NCBI GenBank assembly: GCA_004026145.2
Contig: CP034989.1
Location: forward strand, 9,328,022-9,392,021
Reading direction: 5' to 3'
DNA length: 64,000 nt
From: Takifugu bimaculatus
Taxonomy: Eukaryota > Chordata > Actinopteri > Tetraodontiformes > Tetraodontidae
Positions 9,613 through 20,430 of the stretch are shown in pieces (within the stretch, counting starts at the first letter, position 1; each line of letters starts with the position of its first letter). The notes under the pieces were generated by a model, which worked only from the letters and a program-made list of their open reading frames with translations, made no database searches and was not told the origin of the DNA. The position numbers and the translations under genes were made by a program.

Positions 9613-10132
9613 TCAACCACCGGTTGCTGAGCAGTTTGAGCAGCTCACCAAATTATTTCAGAATGACAGAAAATGTAGAATAAGAAAGGAAATCTTAATA
9701 TCTTCAGATGGGGGAGTCAATCACTCAATACTGCATCATCAATATCAGCCTAATCAAATTAACACACCTGTAGACTCCAGCGTTGGTCCAATAGACCTTT
9801 GAGTGTCTCTGCTTCGTAGAGAATGGCAACAGTTGGTTTTCTGCTTATACAGTGTGCTACACACACTGAAGAGGTTGTGGTATCTGAAGCTATGTATCTA
9901 TTCTCAGCAACTCTGTAAGAATTCAACTTGTTTTTCAGCTATGTATCCATTCTGTGCAGGCCGTAGAAATCTGTAAGGCTTATTTTCCAGACAATCTGAC
10001 GCTATCTCATAGGTGTTTATGTCTCCTGAGACTTTAACGTTTCATAGGCTTATGATGGATGCCTTCCTCCTTCCTTCTCCTTCCTCCTTTTTAGTAATAA
10101 TTGGAGTGTATATGATATGGTGAGTTAGAGTG
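9613..10132. other. Intergenic DNA, nothing recognised
   Basis: No coding similarity or clear repeat structure. A TC-rich patch lies at 10064-10092. Confidence 0.35.
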
Positions 10133-10337
10133 TGTTATGAAGTCATCAGAGAAGAATGTGTTTACTCGTTGGTATAAAAGAGCGCGACTGGAATAAGTCT
10201 AGAGGAGATCTTCACCATCAGGACCACGAGACCTTCCACGGACAAGCTGCTGTGTACAATTGATTCCTGACTTTTCTCTCCAATAAACATCTCTTCAAAC
10301 CAAATCGGTGTCTGTGAGGATTCCTTCCTCAACAACA
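10133..10337 (+). mobile_element. LTR-like module (TATA box plus poly(A) signal)
   Basis: The segment starts TGTTATG and ends CAACAACA (TGTT...AACA form). It contains TATAAAAG at about 10172-10179 and CAATAAACATC at about 10281-10291, in U3-R-U5 order. No matching target duplication was found, so it could be a 5' LTR whose internal part is lost, or its ends may be misplaced. Confidence 0.4.
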
Positions 10338-10379
10338 CATCTCGGTTACCATCAGAAGAAAGTCACCACAAGATCCCTC

Positions 10380-10903
10380 ACAGCCTTTTCAGGTGCCAGG
10401 GCTTGGGTGACCACCAAACACAGCTGGTGATCATAACGGTGGACCTATAGTTTCACCCTGTCCAGTTTTTGCTGCAGCAGTTTCTGTACCCCTCCAGGTT
10501 TACTTGGCATGAGTGAGGCACCATCCCACACCTGGCTGAGGATTTTCTCAGGGCTCAGGCCAGTTGGAGTCGGTTCTCTTATGATGGTGTCCGTCAGCGT
10601 ACCTGCATCCTACTGGTCAGCAGTGGCTATTGTTAGAGGTGGATCACTGTGTCTGGGTCCCGGTCCGTGAAACATTCTGCATCGGTAGTAGTATGCAGCA
10701 TCTGCTTTAGCTGAGTACTCTAACCAGGGAAGGCATCCATACCAGGAACTGCAGAATGACCTTTTTCCCCAGAGAAAGCTCTGCCTAAGTGGTCTTTGGG
10801 GCTTTTCTGTGCCACGGTTACTAGGCTGAAAAGGCCTGCTGCTGTTCCTCCCAGCGGTACTGTCACCCTGAACCTCGGTTTTGTTGTTATCGTCACCACT
10901 CAC
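10380..10903 (-). pseudogene. hAT-like transposase fragment with TTF-type zinc finger
   Basis: Minus strand. 10610-10903 encodes a TTF-type finger segment (KRSFCSSWYGCLPWLEYS, then AYYYRCRMF), the N-terminal domain of ZMYM1-like hAT transposases. 10380-10600 in another frame resembles the region with DGASLMPSKPGGVQKLLQQKL and VHRYDHQLCLVV. The parts between and after are missing. This is an internally deleted remnant; it ends about 100 bp left of a solo LTR. Confidence 0.55.
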
Positions 10904-10995
10904 CTGGAGATGAGTTCCACTGCTCCATGTCCTCCCTAGCTGCTGTAGCTACCTCTCCTAGCATAACTCCAGTGTTTCTGTTGACCTGAGATTGT

Positions 10996-11000
10996 CTTTG
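10996..11000. repeat. 5-bp target site duplication, left copy (CTTTG)
   Basis: CTTTG immediately precedes the LTR start. The identical pentamer follows the LTR end at 11703-11707. Confidence 0.7.
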
Positions 11001-11702
11001 TGTCACAGCCCCATTCCCCCAGTTCCCTCCTGTCCCGGTAATTTTCCACTCCACCTGCCAGCCACTCCCACCCCGTCAGCTCAACACCACTCACCTGCAA
11101 GCACAGCTGCAGCCGATTCCCAATCAGCCCGGTTTATAAGCCTCCCCTGCACTCTCAGTCTTTGCCAGATTGTTCTTCTGCTTCGATGCGAGACTTTCCA
11201 GCGTTATTTCCCTGCCAGATTACCTGTTACCGACCCTGCCTGTCTTCATTCTGCCTGCCTCGCCTGTTCCCTGGAAAACTTACCTGCTTTCTGCCCCTGA
11301 CCGCGACTTCTGCCTCAGCATTTCTGGTTCCTGCCCGCTCGCCTGGTCCTGACTTCTCCTCGTGGCCCCAACTTCGCTGCTGCTCACCCCCAGTCTGCTC
11401 AGCTACATCGTCGGCCTCACCTCCTGTAAGCCCCGTTCTCTCACTCCTGCCCGCTGTAAACGGGACTGTACGGTTCCGAGGATTCACGTCCTGCCCCCTC
11501 GGTTCCGCACTCCGTCTCTGCTCGACCCAATCCCTGAGCCTGAAACCCACTGACGTTGTGTGGACCCTGGGCCTGAAGAACGGACTGTTTCCTGTGCTTC
11601 CTTGTCTGCCTGAGTTCCTGTTTGCCCGTGTGCTAATAAAGGTCATTACCACGGTCCAGTTTTCCAAAGTGCTGCTTTTGGGTCCTAATTGCACCCGTCA
11701 CA
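11001..11702 (+). mobile_element. Solo LTR, 702 bp, with perfect 5-bp target duplication
   Basis: It begins TGTCACAG and ends CCGTCACA and is bounded by CTTTG on both sides. Plus-strand promoter elements are in order: a CCAAT-like CCCAATCAGCC at 11119-11129, TTTATAAG at 11133-11140, and AATAAA at 11635-11640, about 62 bp before the end. The 213-codon plus and 155-codon minus frames inside it match nothing recognisable and are treated as chance. The solo state implies recombination between two LTRs of an inserted element. The family (gypsy-like or retroviral) cannot be told from the LTR alone. Confidence 0.75.
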
Positions 11703-12173
11703 CTTTGTCTCTTACTGGTCACTCCCGTTCGTGTCGTAACTTGCCCTCTTCATTTATTCGAAGAAATTCCAGATATCAATTAGCTACGGTGATGGAGGTA
11801 TAAGTCACCAATCTGTAATTGGCTAGCCCATCTAGCTTCTGGATACAACAGAGGATCAATAGGATGAGTGATTGGACAATGACCATTTGGGGGACGGAAT
11901 TCGGTTCAAAGAAACGAGATAGGAATAAATAGAGAGATGACCAAGGTTAAAAACATAAACCAAATAAAATAAATTGCCGCCAGGGCAGGCGCACCTGACT
12001 CGCTGGGATGGCAAGGACCCCCAATGGCCACCAATGCCAGCAGGTATGCTTATGTCATATCTGTCAATATGCCGTTGTTGAGATGTTTCTCGTTGCTTTG
12101 ATGATCATTTTAGGAATGATACTGATGCTGCTGCAGTTAGTCCTACTTTACTGTTAGTTGTCTAATTGTCTAG
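11703..12173. other. Intergenic DNA, nothing recognised
   Basis: It starts with the right CTTTG duplication at 11703-11707. No other feature is supported. Confidence 0.35.
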
Positions 12174-13300
12174 TTGTCTGCTGGAATAAATTTTCATTGT
12201 TATGCTGATGACACTCAGCTATATTTATCGATGAAATCAGAGGCGACAGAGCAGTTTGTCAAGCTTCAGACATTTCTTAAAGACATAAAGTCTTGGATGT
12301 CTTCAAATTTCCTTCTCCTTCAGGAAAAACTGAGGTCAAGGTGTTTGGTCCAGAATCTCTCAGGAATAGATTAGATCACATGATCACTGTAGATGATCTC
12401 CTTAGCATCTAGTCTCTCTGTGAGGAATCTTGGAGTAACTTTTGACCAAAATCTGTCCTTTAACTCCCACATTAATGTAGTCTCTAGAAGTGCCTTTTTT
12501 CACCTGATGAACATTGCAAAGATCAGGAAACTACTGACGCGGCATGATGCTGAAAAGTTAGTCCATGCATTTGTTACTTCCAGGCTGGACTATTGTAATT
12601 CTTTATTATCAGGATGTCCAAAGAACTCTTTAAGAAGCCTCATCATCCCAATAGACCGCCCTGTTCTCAGAATGCTGGTTGACTTGAGGTCACCAGAGTC
12701 TCTAAGGGTAGATTGTGGGGCCGAGCATTTAGCCAGGCCCCCCTGCTGTGGAACCAGCTCCCTGTCCAGGTACGGGAGGCTGACTCCAACTCTAATTTTA
12801 AGATTAGACTAAAAACCTTCCTCTTTGAAAAAACGTATTATCACTAATTCTGTAGTTCCAGTTATTATCCTAGACAGACAAATTATCATACTTACGGGGT
12901 TGTCTAATTAATGGTTAACATATTATTTATGCTGCTATAGGCCCAGGCTGCCGGAGGTCCAGAAACATGATCACCTGAAAGACCTCTGTCACCCTGCTGG
13001 GTCATGGCTGCCTCTCCTCTCCTCTCCGCTCCTCTCCTCTCTTCTGCTCTCCTCTTCACCAAGTAGATCAGTGATGTTATTTCTTGTGTAGTTTTTCTTC
13101 CCGCCCTGCATCCATCTATAGGTATTGCTTCCTTCATAGCTGTATGCAGACCTACTGACCTCCGACCCCACTGACCCACTCAATTCTACTGTTAGTTTAT
13201 TATGATTAATATAATTACTGTTTTACATCAATCTCTGCCTAGTCTCTCTCCTACCTGTCCTCCCCCTTCTCCACTCTCTCTACCCTGCTATAGCTGTAGC
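12174..13300 (+). pseudogene. L2-like LINE copy b (RT palm and 3' end), internally deleted
   Basis: The plus-strand frames give the reverse transcriptase YADD box (FHCYADDTQLYLSMKSE), then LGVTFDQNLSF and FVTSRLDYCNSLLSG, the usual region after the palm in L2/CR1-type ORF2. At about 12640 the sequence jumps to the family's 3' end; the true frame there would read ...NQLPVQVREAD rather than the open frame. The 3'UTR follows, with a CT-rich run at 13014-13050. Fingers and endonuclease are absent. It is a dead 5'-truncated copy lying tail to tail with copy a. Confidence 0.7.
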
Positions 13301-13361
13301 TATTTATTTTACAAGAATACCACTTCGTTTCTAGTCTTCACACTTTCTGCTTGAGGGTCCT

Positions 13362-13368
13362 AATCAAA

Positions 13369-13399
<31 letters not shown>

Positions 13400-14860
13400 T
13401 AGCGTCTTATACAATCAAAATTGTTTCAAGGCGCTTTCCAGAATCCCAGGGCCTAACCCCAGACAAGCAACAGTGGCAAGGAAAAACTCCCCTTTAACAG
13501 GAAGAAACCTTGAGCAGGACCAGGCTCATGTAGGGGGACCCTCCTGCTGATGGCCGGCTGGGTAAAGGGAGAGGAGAGGAGGGGAGGGGAGGGGAGAAGG
13601 AGAGGAGAGGAGAGGCACAGAGCACAGAAACACACACAAAAATACATAGCTAGAATGTGACCTAATGATTAGACGACCCCCTAAGTATGATAATTTTTCT
13701 ATCTATGATAGTAACTGTAACTACAAAATTAACAACAATAAGCTTTTTCAAAGAGGTAGGTTTTAAGTCTGATCTTAAAAGTAGCAATGGCGTCAGCCTC
13801 CCGTACCTGGACAGGGAGCTGGTTCCATAGAAGGGGGGCCTGGTAGCTAAATGCTCAGCCCCCCATTCTACTCCTAGAAACTCTGGGAACCACAAGTAGA
13901 CCAGCATTCTGAGAGCGCAGCGGTCTATGGTGGTGAAGAGGATTGGTCCAAGTACAGAACCTTGAGGAACCCCATGGCTAACCCTACTGTATGAAGAGGG
14001 AACGCCATAGACATGAGCAAACTGGTATCTATCAGATAAATATGATCTAAACCAGTTTAGTGCTGTCCCTTTAATCCCAATCACATGTTCCAGTCTATGT
14101 AACAGGATTCTGTGATCAACTGTATCAAAAGCAGCACTGAGATCCAGCAGAACCAGCATAGAGACCAGTCCATGATCTGAAGCTATGAGAAGATCATTAG
14201 TAACTTTAAGAAGTGCCGTTTCTGTGCTGTGATGAGCTCTAAAGCCAGACTGAAACATCTCAAACAGGCTGTTCCTCTGCAGGTGCTGCAGTAGCTGAGT
14301 CACCACCACCTTCTAAAGAACTTTAGAGATAAAAGGAAGGTTGGATATTGGCCTATAATTTGCTAATACGTCAGGATCCAGTGATGTTTTTTTTAAGCAA
14401 CGGCTTAATCACTGCCACCTTGTAGGACCGGGGTACATAACCTGACAATAAAGAACCATTGATCTGGTCCAGGATAGAACTGCCTATCACTGGTAAAACA
14501 TCCTTCAACAGGTGTGTTGGGATGGGATCTAAAAGACACGTGGTGGTCTTGGATTTCTGAATTAGCGTAGACGCCTCAGAAAAATATAATGTGTGAACTA
14601 TACCAGGGGGATTTGCTATTTTGTTTTTCAGGGGGTCAACAGAATCAAGCTTGATTCTCAGTGAGGCTGCTGCACCTTCAGCAATAGAGTCAACCTCAGC
14701 AGGGCTAAGATTATAATGATTGATCCCTGGGGAAACACACGGTGGTCCTGGGATCAGCACAGGGATTGTTTCCTATAGCTACAGCATTATCTGAAAGACA
14801 TCTGTTATAGTAAGACTTTGTTCTGAACATAGGAGAATCCTTAATCATAAATGTAAAAGT
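13362..14860 (-). pseudogene. L2-like LINE copy a (RT fingers/palm and 3' end), internally deleted
   Basis: Minus strand. Frames at 14371-14760 (DPIPTHLLKDVLPVI, YKVAVIKPLLKK) and 13662-14309 (FQSGFRAHHSTETALLKV, LLDLSAAFDTVDH, SHGVPQGSVLGP) are consecutive RT motifs of an L2-like ORF2. After VPQGSVLGPILF the copy jumps at about 13925 to the C-terminal coding end, so the YADD region is deleted. The 3'UTR has the family tail (GGAAAGCGCCTTGAAACAAT...) and ends in AATCA repeats at 13362-13386 (plus strand). Frameshifts make it non-functional. Confidence 0.75.
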
Positions 14861-15129
14861 GATCAGGAGTTGTTTCTGAGGGAACACTGACACATGTTCT
14901 ACCTCAACACCGTAAGTCAGAACTTTACCGTTTCCTTTCAGCCAAGGACGCTCATTTTCCCAGTGACCTTCCTGTGACTCACACCTGGCTATGAACCACA
15001 TCTGACTATGAACTTCACCTGGCTATGAGTCACAGGCTACTTTGAACCATAAGATCTTGATGGTCCCTAGAAAGCAGATTTGAAATGTTTCATTCCTAAA
15101 CACGGCAGTAACACAGCTGGAATTCAGCA
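14861..15129. other. Junction region, possible further L2 ORF2 sequence
   Basis: A 96-codon minus-strand frame (14711-15001) may continue copy a into the linker before the RT, but no motif is visible. A CTATGAACC/GGCTATGA-type short repeat occurs at 14987-15050. Confidence 0.3.
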
Positions 15130-15540
15130 GTAAAATCAGATAACCAGAGCGGCTTTTCCCCTAACAGGCATAACACAGTAGTAAAATGGCATTACAGTAA
15201 CACGGCAGTTAAAAAACTGAGTAGGCGACAGTTGTTGATCATTAGCCTTTAGCTTAAATGCTGCATCGTCAGAATTTCTTCCCGTGTTATCCATGACGAA
15301 GGTGTTGACATGAAGCCCAAAAAGACTCTTCAACACAAACTAGCGTCTCATTGGCGCCTCACTGGAGCTCTTCAACCTGTCTGTCTTGCGCTTGTGCTGC
15401 TAAAGCGCCCTCTGGTGGCTGTGAATATCCATTCAGATTCAGAAAACTTTATTCATCCTGGGGGGGCGATTGAGGAAGTCATAAAAATCCATAAATAAGC
15501 TGCATCACTCTATAAGCCGCAGCGGTCAAAAGTCAAATCA
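15130..15540 (-). mobile_element. pogo-like transposon remnant
   Basis: The minus strand encodes DNTGRNSDDAAFKLKA, which matches the pogo-like transposase start at 58.5 kb (ENTRRKAYDATFKLKA). The flanking sequence CTGCGGCTTATAGAGTGATGCAGC resembles the terminal region of the 58341-59296 element. Intact termini are not found. Confidence 0.5.
15404..15419 (-). promoter_or_regulatory. CTCF-like motif within pogo-like remnant
   Basis: On the minus strand GCCACCAGAGGGCGCT fits the core of the CTCF consensus, in the orientation opposite to the site at 1424-1437. It lies inside transposon-derived DNA. Confidence 0.4.
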
Positions 15541-15629
15541 TAATTGAATGTCATCACGAGGGCAGTAAAGATGCACTGTCACTCATCAGTAGCTACGTTA
15601 CATGTCTTTAATACCATTACATCTATTGA

Positions 15630-15923
15630 CAATAATAGATTTTATTTCAAAGCGCCTTTCAAGACACCCAAGGACACTTTACAGTACATCTATGCAACAA
15701 TTAAACACTATTTACAATTTAAAATCATAGGTCAGCTTCACAGTTAAGATTTCAATAACAATTGCAATAGCAGCAATTACAACAAAAAATAGTCAGTAGG
15801 TGAAACATACATACATATATGAGATCAACAAAGCAGCATGTAATCATAAACCTAAACAAAGAAAACAATTAAGGGTGGTGCAGTGAGTAAGCCAGACGAA
15901 AAAGGTGTGTTTTGAGGTTTGAT
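15630..15923 (-). mobile_element. 3'UTR of L2-clade LINE copy c
   Basis: On the minus strand it ends with AAAGTGTCCTTGGGTGTCTTGAAAGGCGCT, then AAATAAAATCTATTATTGTC, the classical 3' tail of fish L2 elements. It follows the ORF2 end at 15924. Confidence 0.75.
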
Positions 15924-17914
15924 TTAAATACGGGGAGAGAGTCGGATGTCTGGTGGTAAGGAGTTCCAAAGGTGAGGAGCAGAGCGACTGAAAGCTCTGC
16001 CCCCCATGGTCCTGAGGTAGACAGCGGGCACAGTGAGGTTGAGAGAGGAGGAGGATCTGAGGGGGCGTGTTGAAATGGCAATGTGGAGGAGGTCAGACAG
16101 GTAAGGAGGGGCGAGTTTATGGATGGCTCTGAAGGTGAGTAGAAGGATTTTGTACTGGATCCGGAAAGCGATGGGAAGCCAGTGGAGTTGTTGTAGGATG
16201 GGGGAGATGTGGTGGGAAGATGGGGTTCTGGTGATGATGCGGGCAGCTGAATTGTAGACCAGTTGTAGCTTGTGGAGAGATTTTTGAGGGAGACCGAAGA
16301 GGAGGGAGTTGCAGTAATCTAAACGTGAGGTGACAAGACTATGAACGAGGATGGAGGTGGTGTTGGGGGAGAGGGAGGGACGAAGTCGATTTATTTGTCG
16401 GAGATGGAAATAGGCGGCCCGAGTGGTATGGCTGATGTGGGATTTAAATGAGAGAGTGCTGTCGAGGATGATGCCCAGACTCTTAACTTGAGGGGAGGGG
16501 GAGACCAAGGAGGTGTCAATGGGAATGGAGAAACTGGCAACTTTTGAGAGTGTTGATTTCGTCCCTACGAGGAGCACTTCAGTTGTATCACTGTTTAATT
16601 TAAGGAAGTTGGACGAGAACCAGGCTTTGATTTCAGCTAAGCAGGTGGGGAGGGAGGAGGGTGGGAGTGAGGAGTTAGGCGAGCTTGAAAGGTACAGTTG
16701 AGTGTCGTCTGCATAACGGTGATATTGGATGTTGAATTTGCGGAAGATGGCGCAAAATGGTCAGGACTGAGCCCTGTGGCACGCCTGAAGTGACTGGGGA
16801 GAGGTTGGATTTGAATGATTTGAGCTGGATGAACTGTGTGCGGCCTGAGAGGTATGAATGGAACCACTGAAGGGGGGTCTTGGCAAGGCCGATGGAGGAG
16901 AGTCTACGGAGCAGAATGGGGTGGGAGATGGTGTCGAATGCTGCAGTAGGAGAGCAGTTTCAGTGGTGTGGCGGGGGCGGAAACCAGATTGGAAGGGGTC
17001 ATAAAGGGAGTTATGTGCTAGGTGGGTGTGTAGTTGAGAGGCTACTACTTTTTCAAGGATTTTGGAAATGAAAGGTAGATTAGAAATGGGACGGAGATTG
17101 TTGTAATTATTGGGGTCTGAGTCTGTTTTTTTCAGGATTGGGATGATGGCTGCCGTTTTGAGGGATGAGCGAACAGTTCCAGTCGAAAGTGACGATTAAT
17201 GATAGCAGAAATGAGGGGGAGCACAGCAGGGAGGCAAGATTTGACCAGATTGGTGGGTAGGGGATCCAGCTGACATGTTGAGGGTTTGGATTTCCGGATA
17301 AGAGCATCGATGTCAAGATTTTTAGGGAGAAGAAAACTGGAGAATTGATGACGGTGAGGCAGATTAGTTGGTGGGCTGGGAGGAGGTCCGGGTTGGAGAG
17401 CAGGAAGTGAGCCTGTGTCTAGGTGATGGTGAATGTTTAGGATTTTGTCCTTGAAAAACTGCATTAGGGAGTTACAGGTGTCAGTTGAATACAGGTGTGG
17501 AGGTAGGGAGTCAGGTGGCTGGATAGTTTTGTTGAGAAGTGTGAAAAGAGATCTGGTGTTTCCTTTGTTGGAGGAGATCTGGGCAGAGTAGTATTTTGTC
17601 TTGGCTTGGTGAATTGTGTCCTTGTATTGGTAGATGTGGGCAATGTACATTTCCTTGTGGATCAGGAGTCCAGTTTTCTTATAAAGTCTTTCCATTTGAC
17701 GGCCTTTGGTTTTCATGGAGCGGAGATAAAGGGTAAACCAGGGGGCAGTTGTGGAGAACGAAACAGAGCGTGTTTTGGCTGGGGCGAGGGAGTTGAGGAT
17801 GTTCTTTAAACTAGTATTGTAGTGGGATGTGATTTTGTCGGTGGTAGTGAAACAGTCTGGGATGATAATATCATTAATGTGGGAACTAAGGGTGTCAATG
17901 TTGATGTTTTTCAA
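15924..17914 (-). pseudogene. L2-clade LINE copy c, ORF2 reverse transcriptase region
   Basis: Read on the minus strand, the translation in shifting frames gives the linker (PAKTRSVSFSTTAPWFT, QLDPLPTNLVKSCLP), RT motifs (NLRPISNLPFISKILEKVV, FQSGFRPRHTTETALL, GVPQGSVL, a YADDTQL region near 16700) and the C-terminus (SLGIILDSTLSFKSHI, SRLDYCNSLLFG, APHLWNSLPPDIR). A short deletion and frameshifts around 16740-16980 remove the first catalytic Asp block (AAFDT is reduced). The order is that of an L2/CR1-clade ORF2. It is broken in at least three places, so it is not active. Confidence 0.8.
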
Positions 17915-18640
17915 ATTGCGGAATGAGATAAAGCGTGGTGACTTAAGTCTGGAGTGGCGGAGTGCAGTGCTGAAAAGATGAGGAAATGGTCACTGACATG
18001 GAGATCATCAGCAGTGCAGTAGAGGGGGATGAGACCAGAGCAGCAGAGAAGGTCCAGAGTGTGCGTTGGGAAGTTGATAAAATTATGCAGTCCAAAGCTC
18101 TCCAGGCATGATAAAAAGTCTCTGGTGAGGGGCAGATTGGTGTTGTCCATGTGCATATTGAAGTCCCCTAATATTAGTGTATAGTGTATTAGGAGATAGT
18201 GTACATAGATTGGTGAGCAAGACGGCGAAGTCGCTGTGGGGCTTGGGGGGGCGGTAAATAGTGGCAATGACGGTGGGAGTGGGTCCAGAGAGTGTAAGTG
18301 CCAAATGTTCAAATGAGGATGATGGAAGCAAAGACAGCGGAAGGATCTTCCACTTCTGGTGGTGAATCACTGCAATACCACCACCACGGCCGTGGGAGCG
18401 GGGGTGGGAAAAATATGTATAGTCCGGTGGGGTGGAGTCGTTGAGTGAGGAGAAGTCATTTGGTTGTTGCCAGGTTTCTGTAATACAAAGAAAGTCGAAA
18501 TTGCGGTCAGTTAGGAGATCGTGGATGAGGTGTTCCTTGTTCGTGAGTGAGCGGATGTCAAGAAGTCCGAAGCTGACAGAAGTGTCTTCAAGTTTGGTCT
18601 GAGTCAGAGCCTGGACAGATGGGCTGGCTAAGACTGAGTG
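17915..18640 (-). pseudogene. L2-clade LINE copy c, ORF2 endonuclease domain
   Basis: The minus-strand frames encode an apurinic-type (APE) endonuclease: LDIRSLTNKE, CITETW (with the metal-binding Glu), HGRGGGIAVI, VIATIYRPPK, LILGDFNMH and a C-terminal SDHFLI with the catalytic His. The domain is split between two frames (18083-18370 and 17911-18312), indicating a frameshift near 18180. It would nick target DNA to prime reverse transcription in an intact element. Confidence 0.75.
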
Positions 18641-18873
18641 ATTGATAGTACGGGAGGTGTTTCTGCCAGAGCGGTGTCTGGTTATGAGGACGGGAATAGG
18701 GAACAGTTGGTTGCTCCTGTGGTTTATTGTGGAAGGAGAGCTAATCTTGGAGAGACCAGTGGCTGAGGGAGACCGTTGGATAATCTGCCAGCGGGGGAGC
18801 TCTGGGGAGGGGTCGTTGACAGTGGGTGGATCATGGAGGGAGAGGGGTTCGAGTGAGATGGGGAGGTAAGTAG

Positions 18874-19570
18874 TCAGGCATATGGGGAGGAATGGACGGT
18901 GTCTTGCAGATTAGCCGCTAGCATGCGGCTACCTGCGTGGTTTGGATGAATTCCGTTCGATTTAAAAAAGCACAGACGGTTCCAGAACAGGTCAAAATTG
19001 TCCACGAAGGCAATGCTATGGGCTTGGCAGGCAGAATGAAGCCAGGTGTGCAGGCTGAGGACTCGGCTGAAACGGCCACACCCACTGCCAAGAGTAGGGA
19101 GGGGGCCACTGATGAAAGCAGACAGTCCACAGATTTTCAGGAAGTTCAGAAGTTTTCTAAAATAATCCTTCATGAGCTCGGACTGGCGGAGGGATGTGTC
19201 ATTTGTCCCAACATGGATCATGATTCTCTTGATCGAAGCCGGCAGAGTTTTCAAGAGAGTGGGGAGAAGTAGCAAAATGTCGAGGACCCTGGCACCAGGG
19301 AAACAGCGTGTGATAGCGTTGAAAAAGCCAATGTTTCTCACGATGGAGTCGCCAATGATTAAAGTCGTAGGAGGGAAGAGTGGACGCGGAGGCGAGTAAG
19401 AAGGGGCACAGGATAGCTGCGGTGCAGGTGTAGTGGATGAAAAGGAGCGCCTCTGGAGGGGCCCCGGGATGGGGTGGTCGGGACAAAGACGACAGAAAGC
19501 TGCCGGTCCCATCAGATAGTCGGATGGACAAAGTCCAGGACAATGCGGGTAGAGGGGGGGAATCATGATG
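18874..19570 (-). pseudogene. L2 ORF1 esterase (SGNH/GDSL-type) domain
   Basis: In the 333-codon frame, residues 172-180 read LIIGDSIVR with the nucleophile block G175-D176-S177. GTND lies at 223-226 and NGIHPNHAG around H310. This is the lipase/esterase-like domain known from ORF1 proteins of CR1/L2-clade LINEs such as zebrafish L2. The usual DxxH pair appears here as NGIH, so the catalytic Asp seems lost. The first ~165 residues of the frame are read out of phase with the true N-terminus. Confidence 0.7.
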
Positions 19571-19993
19571 GTCAAGAGGGGTGAACTTGTTCTCCACGTG
19601 GAGGTGGAAGAGAGGAGCCTGTGGTGGACGCTTTGTTTTCCCAGTGCGGGCGCTGATCTGGGACCATTGCTCCTGTTGAGATGGGGTGGAGCTAGCCCGA
19701 GGCTTGAGATTAGCCCTGGGTCCTGCCTCGTGCTTCGTAGAGGAGGCATCGGGGGAGATGAGTGGATGAACAGCCGGAGGAGAGGTGGTGGCGACAGTGG
19801 TGTTAGGAGCGGTGATGTCGGGATCAGATGCATCAGCGGAGTCGGGATGGGGTTCTTTGAAAACGATGGTGTCAATGAATCTCTCAGCTTCCTGGATCTG
19901 ATATAGGGTGGAGATTCTTTGCTCTAGCTCCTGGATCTTTACAGCAAGGTAGGCACAGTTGGCACAGCCGGATGAAGAAGAGAGTGGGGCCAT
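19560..19993 (-). pseudogene. L2 ORF1 N-terminal region (coiled-coil type)
   Basis: The frame starts MAPLSSSSGCANCAYLAVKI at 19993 and contains a heptad-like segment (IQELEQRISTLYQIQEAERF). It then has a Ser/Pro/Thr-rich linker and LHVENKFTPL near 19570, after which the true protein continues in the other frame as the esterase domain. A single frameshift therefore separates the two halves. The coiled coil would mediate ORF1p multimerisation. Confidence 0.6.
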
Positions 19994-20430
19994 GGATGCT
20001 AGGGCTCCGGTGAGTTGTCAAACACACACCTGGTAACTCCTGCCTGGGGGGGTTATGGTCACTTTTCAACACTTCCTATAATGTTTCTCAAACACACGAC
20101 CTTTTACGCCCTCAAAAAGCGAATCCGCATCACTTCCCACTTGTTGCTATGTTGCGAGGCGTGAACGCACCTCCACCTCAGCCCCAGCTGGATGGCTGGC
20201 CGGGCTACCGGCGGAGCGAACGCTAATGCTAACTCTGAGAGCCCGGGGCGATGCGTGTCTGTTCTCGTCTGAGTGGAGCCGTTCGCGGGGTGGGAGAACA
20301 ACAGCTCGGTCTCGTCACGACACCGCCAAACTTTGTTCACCTCGCGTCTTTGTTATAAGCGCATTCAAACAGGTGGCACCACTGTTAGCCAGCATTAGCA
20401 ACGCGGGTCCCCAAACGGTGCGTTCCGTCG
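19994..20430 (-). mobile_element. 5'UTR of L2-clade LINE copy c (CpG-rich)
   Basis: GC- and CpG-rich sequence upstream of ORF1 on the minus strand, with a sharp drop in GC at about 20430. It probably holds the internal promoter. The exact 5' end is not determined. Confidence 0.5.

Noticed and set aside
11162..11803. 213-codon plus and 155-codon minus frames
   Set aside because: They lie almost wholly within the 702-bp LTR, match nothing recognisable and overlap each other on opposite strands.
13662..13925. C-terminal part of the 215-codon L2 frame (CALRMLVYLWFPEF...)
   Set aside because: After the internal deletion the frame is shifted; the real family sequence is in another frame (...LLWNQLPVQVREAD).
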